Shown: in pieces, positions 6,717-10,742 of the stretch
Numbering within the stretch: the stretch's first letter is position 1
Layout: each line of letters opens with the position of its first letter
From: Euperipatoides rowelli
Lineage: Eukaryota > Onychophora > Udeonychophora > Euonychophora > Peripatopsidae
Length of the DNA: 10,742 bases
Assembly: GCA_003024985.2 (NCBI GenBank)
Contig: PXIH01S0044451.1
Direction: 5' to 3' (one strand)
Program-made: the position numbers and the translations under genes
Notes under the pieces: model-generated
Database searches by the model: none
What the model was told of the DNA's origin: nothing
The model's input: the letters and a program-made list of their open reading frames with translations, nothing else

Positions 6717-7197
6717 GTCTTGAGAGATAAAAATCTCTAAAGGTAGAACAGTCTTGTACTTTGTTATTTATCGGAGATTTATCTTTCAACTCAGTTTTCT
6801 CTAGAGTGTTGTGTCTTGAGAGATAAAATGTCAAAAGATAGAGTAGTTGTGTATTTCTGTGATTTGTTGGAGATTTATCTTTCCACTCAGTTTTCTATAG
6901 AGAGTTGTGTCTTGAGATATAAAAATGTCAAAAGGTAGAGTAGTTGTGTATTTTGTGATTTATTAGAGATTTATCTTTCCACTCAGTTTTCTTTAGAGAG
7001 TTGTGTCTTAAGAGCTAAAAATGTCAAAAGGTAGAGTAGTTGTGTATTTCTGTGATTTATAGGAGATTTATTGTACCACTCAGTTTTCTCTAGAGAGTTG
7101 TGTCTTGAGAGATAAAAATCTCAAATGGTAGAGCATTAGTGTACTTCTGTGATATATCAGAGATTTATATTTCAACTCAGTTTTTCTCTAGAGAATT
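6717..7197. repeat. Five-copy 96-bp minisatellite
   Basis: Units start at gtcttgaga-type sequence at 6717, 6813, 6909, 7005 and 7102, giving periods of 96, 96, 96 and 97 bp. Each unit carries, in order, a gagagataaaa-like head, a ggtagagtagttgtgta-like middle, a tgtgattt then gagatttatcttt segment, and cactcagttttctctagaga. The inner copies (2-4) share aatgtcaaaagg. The outer copies (1 and 5) instead have aaatctc, which completes a small hairpin with the head, so outer and inner units form two subtypes. There is no continuous open frame through the array. Roughly 80-90% identity between copies suggests moderate age. Confidence 0.9.
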
Positions 7198-7247
7198 TAT
7201 GACAAACATGACAGAAATTATCATTAATTCTCTGAGATTTTATCTTT
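7190..7247. repeat. Inverted flank at the right edge of the minisatellite
   Basis: The final agagaatt (7190-7197) is matched in reverse by aattctct (7226-7233). This is followed by gagattttatcttt, which resembles the reverse complement of the unit head. The array may therefore end in a partly inverted copy, or be contained in a larger element with inverted ends. Confidence 0.4.
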
Positions 7248-9471
7248 CTGAATGCTCAATGTTCATCTTTAGTTAATTGAACATATCTAATGTACCATAC
7301 CATAGATATTATGGAACCAGCCTAATGTGGCTTTTAGAGTAGCCTAATTAACATATTTTCAGAATTCAATGGATACTGACACTTCTAGCACATATACCAA
7401 ATTTGGAGATTGTTCTAAGAATTTCCAAGACTTTAATGGACAGACAGACATAATAAGATCGACTGGATACTATTTTTTTATACTATATTAATGATTACGT
7501 GTAAAACACAAGTCAATAAAGGTTTATTTTCTAGCTCTAGCAAATCAAAATAAAATTTACTGTAAAAAGCTAATTATAGAATTTTTAAAATTAATAATTG
7601 TTTAAAATAATGATTGTTCACGCTAAGCAATAGTTATTAAATGCAGTAAATAAATTACATAGCCTATGGGTATTCATTAGTCTTTTTTTTTTAAGGCACT
7701 ATATTAAATAATTATTTTAACGTATGTTTCAGCTCATCTCATTATCTATATGATCGTGTATTATGATGAGAAAATTAAAAGAGTGTGTATCTGTAAAACA
7801 TCCAATAACAACGACTAATTATTATTTATGTTTTAAAATTTATGCATACTGTACAATTATATATTTTATAGTATATATAAAGATATAATTATTGGCAAGT
7901 TAATCTAATAATCATAAATATTTGGATTTGAAATAATTGTCCTTAGCGATTTTAAAATTGTATTTCCTGTATATTTAATAACAATTTTGCTTAATAGATG
8001 GCAGGAGTGTATCGCATTACAGTCAAATCTTTCTCAATAATTCATTAAATTAACTTTTTTTTTTTTTAGAAAATAAAATGTCTTGATTAATCAAGTATAT
8101 TTCGTAATAAAATGTTATTAACAATGATTAAATAAATATAAAAAATAATAATAAAATGTAAAAGTTTTAACTAAAGAAGATGAAATTACTGTATTTAAAA
8201 AATAAATAAAAAAATAAAATAAAACTGGAATATTTTCATTGTTTGCGATGTGAAATATATATACAACTTTTCAATCAGAAATCTATTAACTCTTTTTCTG
8301 GAGGAAAATGGTAAAGAAAAAAAAAATATCTATAAAACGATTAATATGCATGAAATTATATATACTAATAATTCTGTTATGTGTATGAAAATTCGAAAAA
8401 TAAGAAACCCTATGGAATTTTTCAATTAAAATAAATCACAAATTTTGCAAGCTCGTTATAGTATGTGGTGTGTGTGTGTGCGTGAGACGGGTATGTGATC
8501 GCAAGTGTGTGCCTATATGTGTTAAACAGATGTAGTTTAAATTTATATTTATCATTGTATTATTGTCATTACATCAAGGAAACTTAAAACTTTTCTGTCA
8601 GTTCAAATAAACATTTTAAAATGATAAGATTGCAAATGAATTTTGACATACAGTTATTTGAATAAACAATATAATCTTATGATTGATAGGTCACTATAGT
8701 AGTGTAATTTAGGAAAACGAAAAACCATCAATTATGGTTGAGCTATCTTCAGATATAATTTCAAGAAATATGAAATTGTTAATGTCAGTCATCCAAACCC
8801 TTTTTACCAAAATTTGCCCTTTTTTTTCTTATCTGAGGATGGAATCACATGTATTAGCAAGATAATAACTAGTTGCACTGTAATGTAAAAAAATATTTAT
8901 TTTAAATAGTGCTGACACTGCAGTGAATCTAGAAAAAGGTACTTTTTTTCTCCTGCCACTGTAGGTACTATATTATGAAAAAAAAAACTATTTTTTCGTA
9001 ATATTATACCCCTGTGCAAATATTAATAACAAATATAATATATTGAATTTCCATGCTCCTCCTCCCAGCATTCATAGTTTATGTTTACCAAAATAGTCTC
9101 TATTTTTTTTTTTTAGTATGGAAATAAGTTAGTACAGGTGTAAAATATATCAATAGGCTATAAATTATAAGAGCATTTCAAATCCATTATTTTTATCTTG
9201 GAAATTAATTATTACAGCACATAAAATGTATAATATCGAATATTAGGCGGCCATCATGTCCACTTCTTATGGCAAATGTTTGGTTGTAAATTATGCATAT
9301 GCGATAATTATTACTGTGTCAGGTGGCACTTCCTTATTTTAAAAGCTTGAAATATTTAATGAATAAAAATAAGAATTAAAAAAATTTTGAAGCATAATTT
9401 AACTTTAAAATGAGCATTAGTTACAGAAGTCATGATTTGAACGTTAAACCAATGTGAACTATGTTTTCTAG
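7248..9471. other. Long AT-rich stretch without genes
   Basis: About 2.2 kb with no credible open frame and no recognisable element. It contains simple A/T-rich tracts (notably 8100-8225), a short (GT)n at 8468-8480 within a GT-rich string, a perfect 14-bp palindrome at 8082-8095 (cttgattaatcaag), and a hairpin at 8970-9004. Less AT-rich strings near 8905-8965 and 9245-9290 have no identity I can support. Confidence 0.55.
8970..9004. repeat. 14-bp imperfect hairpin
   Basis: The arms atattatgaaaaaa (8970-8983) and ttttttcgtaatat (8991-9004) pair with one G-T position around a 7-base loop. It consists of poly-A and poly-T with AT-rich flanks and has no evident function. Confidence 0.6.
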
Positions 9472-9636
9472 TCATGTGGTCGCATGTCACAAAATAAAGT
9501 GACCTTATTCAATCCCTCTGCTCTCTCATCATTGATAATGGCTATTAATCCCCCTAGTGAAAGTTTGGACAGTGAAAATGGTGGTATTTTTGTTAGTTGG
9601 GATGGATTAAACATTCGTGTGGAAATATACAATTAG
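9472..9636 (+). CDS. Candidate terminal exon or small gene, unrecognised
   Basis: A good acceptor (actatgttttctag, AG at 9470-9471) is followed by 54 sense codons in one frame to a TAG at 9634-9636. ATG codons occur at 9484 and 9538, so it could also be a 50-codon small ORF starting MSQNKVTLFN. The downstream part includes MAINPPSESLDSENGG and ends FVSWDGLNIRVEIYN. Composition is balanced (Ser, Asn, Glu, Asp, with Trp and Pro), unlike the Lys/Asn/Ile/Phe-rich chance frames elsewhere, and the stretch is less AT-rich than its surroundings. An ATTAAA poly(A)-signal variant lies near 9671. In the same frame a TAG straddles the acceptor AG, so extension upstream would require splicing. I do not recognise a family. 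A chance frame remains possible. Confidence 0.3.
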   Translation, partial: SCGRMSQNKVTLFNPSALSSLIMAINPPSESLDSENGGIFVSWDGLNIRVEIYN

Positions 9637-10349
9637 GGAATTAAAAAATAACTCTGATATAATATATACATTAAAATGTATTATGAATGCTATTGTAGAC
9701 AAAAGCTAAAATGGTTTATTTTTACCTTAAAAGTCATGTTTAATTCATAATTTATTCATATTTGATTAAATAATTAAGATAATCTCAGTTTATTAAGCCG
9801 TTTTTAAATTATTAAAAAAGCCATCTGATGTCAGGACACATTATCTTGATAGCTCTAATATTTTAGACAGTGTACTTTAGTATACAGGATCTCGGAAATT
9901 TGGTNTAGCAGATCTCATTGAAAATAAAGTACAATAGCTTACGGTAAAAAAAATATCCCTTAGCAATAATATTAACGAATCATTCAATTTTACTTCTTTT
10001 TTTTTTTTTGTATTTGAACTCATTAGTTGGGTTTAAATGAAAAGGAAAAGCACAATGATAATAACTAACGAGTACCGTAGGCTATTATAGACATCATGTA
10101 AGCCTAAAGTAGATCTAGAATTAATTTGAAGTTATAATACAGTTTATTAGATAAATACAAATTATGCATATTAAATTTAATGTAAATCCCATTTCTAACA
10201 AATAAGTTATGATTTTTTTTTTAAAAAAATAAAGTTGCATGTCATTAACTGACAATCTCCATTCTTTCTCATTTAATACCTTAATTTTCTAATTTAAACT
10301 CTAGGTTGATAACACCTCTTTTCTTCCTATCTTTCAGAAGAAACACATG
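9637..10349. other. AT-rich non-coding stretch
   Basis: No gene or repeat supported. It contains one ambiguous base (N at 9905), a T-run near 9997-10009 and a T/A mirrored run near 10213-10230. The part nearest 10349 may be the diverged tail of the minus-strand SINE. Confidence 0.5.
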
Positions 10350-10450
10350 CTGAAAAAGAGGCTTAACAGCTCAAGCTGCGGACCCATGTCGCCAGCTTGG
10401 CTTATACCATGAATACATAGCAGCTCAGCCTACCCACTGAGCTACTCCCC
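10350..10450 (-). mobile_element. tRNA-derived SINE head, minus strand
   Basis: Read on the minus strand from 10450, the sequence starts ggggagtagctcagtgggta. This contains a near-consensus RNA polymerase III A box (tagctcagtggg, within 10444-10429) and a perfect 4-bp D-arm stem (gctc with gagc). The B box is degraded: gggtccgcag (10385-10376) is the best candidate, about 59 bp from the A box and so farther than in a true tRNA. A strong hairpin (cgccagcttg, 10390-10399, with caagctgcg, 10372-10380) surrounds it. No intact cloverleaf forms, so this is not a functional tRNA gene. A tRNA-derived SINE fragment is the best explanation, with a tRNA pseudogene as the alternative. The 3' boundary is not defined. 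Confidence 0.55.
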
Positions 10451-10557
10451 ATTGGCTTATGATTTTTTTTTTACATTCAAGATTTTCCCTATGAACTTGC
10501 TTTAGGTTAGTTTACAAAATGTTGAAGAACACAAAACAACAACACGAGCCATTGCTG

Positions 10558-10622
10558 TGAGCGGTCTCGCTCGGAAGTTAGAATCTTTATAGTGTGTTCA
10601 TAGAGTAGGTTCGATTTAATGT
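10558..10622 (+). mobile_element. Possible tRNA-like SINE head, plus strand
   Basis: The string gcggtctcgctcggaagtta (10561-10580) resembles the A-box half of a tRNA. Ggttcgatt (10609-10617) matches the B-box core. The 42-bp spacing is what tRNA-derived promoters have. Arm pairing is poor, so it is not a tRNA gene. If it is a SINE, its body would extend rightwards into the AT-rich sequence at the window edge. It lies just over 100 bp from the minus-strand SINE head and appears to be of a different family. Confidence 0.35.
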
Positions 10623-10742
10623 ATATTCTGGAGCTTTTCCTGTGAAAAATTGAAATTGTATTATACAGTATGTTTTTTTTTTTCCGTTCTGTATCAACTG
10701 TATGTTAATATATTATAATGTATTCAGAATTTTAATAAATAG

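Noticed and set aside
6717-7197. CRISPR-like array of repeats
   Set aside because: Copies are contiguous 96-bp tandem units with no unique spacers, in a eukaryotic-looking sequence.
10429-10450. Functional tRNA gene on the minus strand
   Set aside because: Only the D-arm half is intact; the anticodon and T arms do not fold and the B box is degraded.

Overview
The window is very AT-rich eukaryotic DNA, with homopolymer runs of A and T, a long (GT)n microsatellite, two tRNA-like SINE heads and several non-autonomous repeat elements. There are no ribosomal, bacterial or phage signatures and no long open frame. I read it as intergenic or intronic DNA from an animal, probably an invertebrate given the base composition, but nothing here fixes the species. 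Two ambiguous bases (5508 and 9905) show it is draft-quality assembly.

Coding content is sparse and none of it is recognised. The best candidate is a pair of minus-strand exons (2494-2425 and 2252-2025). They sit in a locally GC-richer patch, have matching phase and plausible GT and AG intron ends, and encode a balanced, non-repetitive peptide ending at a stop. A second candidate is a 54-codon plus-strand terminal exon (9472-9636) behind a good splice acceptor. A weaker one lies at 6395-6471. None matches a family I can name.

The rest of the window is a repeat landscape. From left to right it holds: a small degenerate tandem duplication (88-161); a GC-richer block of unknown origin (about 640-905); a 13-bp perfect palindrome (954-983); a MITE-like element with 11-bp terminal inverted repeats and a TAA target duplication (2851-3122); a 61-bp (GT)n tract (3696-3756); a second foldback or MITE-like element with internal repeats (about 4511-4741); a two-copy 109-bp duplication (5521-5712); a near-perfect hairpin with 281-bp arms around a 9-nt loop (5782-6353); a five-copy 96-bp minisatellite (6717-7197); about 2.2 kb of featureless AT-rich DNA; and two tRNA-derived SINE heads in opposite orientations near the right end (about 10350-10450 minus, about 10560-10620 plus).

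The strongest structural signal is the long hairpin. If transcribed from either strand it would fold into about 281 bp of almost continuous double-stranded RNA, the geometry of a hairpin-siRNA precursor. It could equally be a silent foldback duplication. Read-through hairpin artefacts are unlikely, though not excluded, because the arms differ at ten positions plus one indel.
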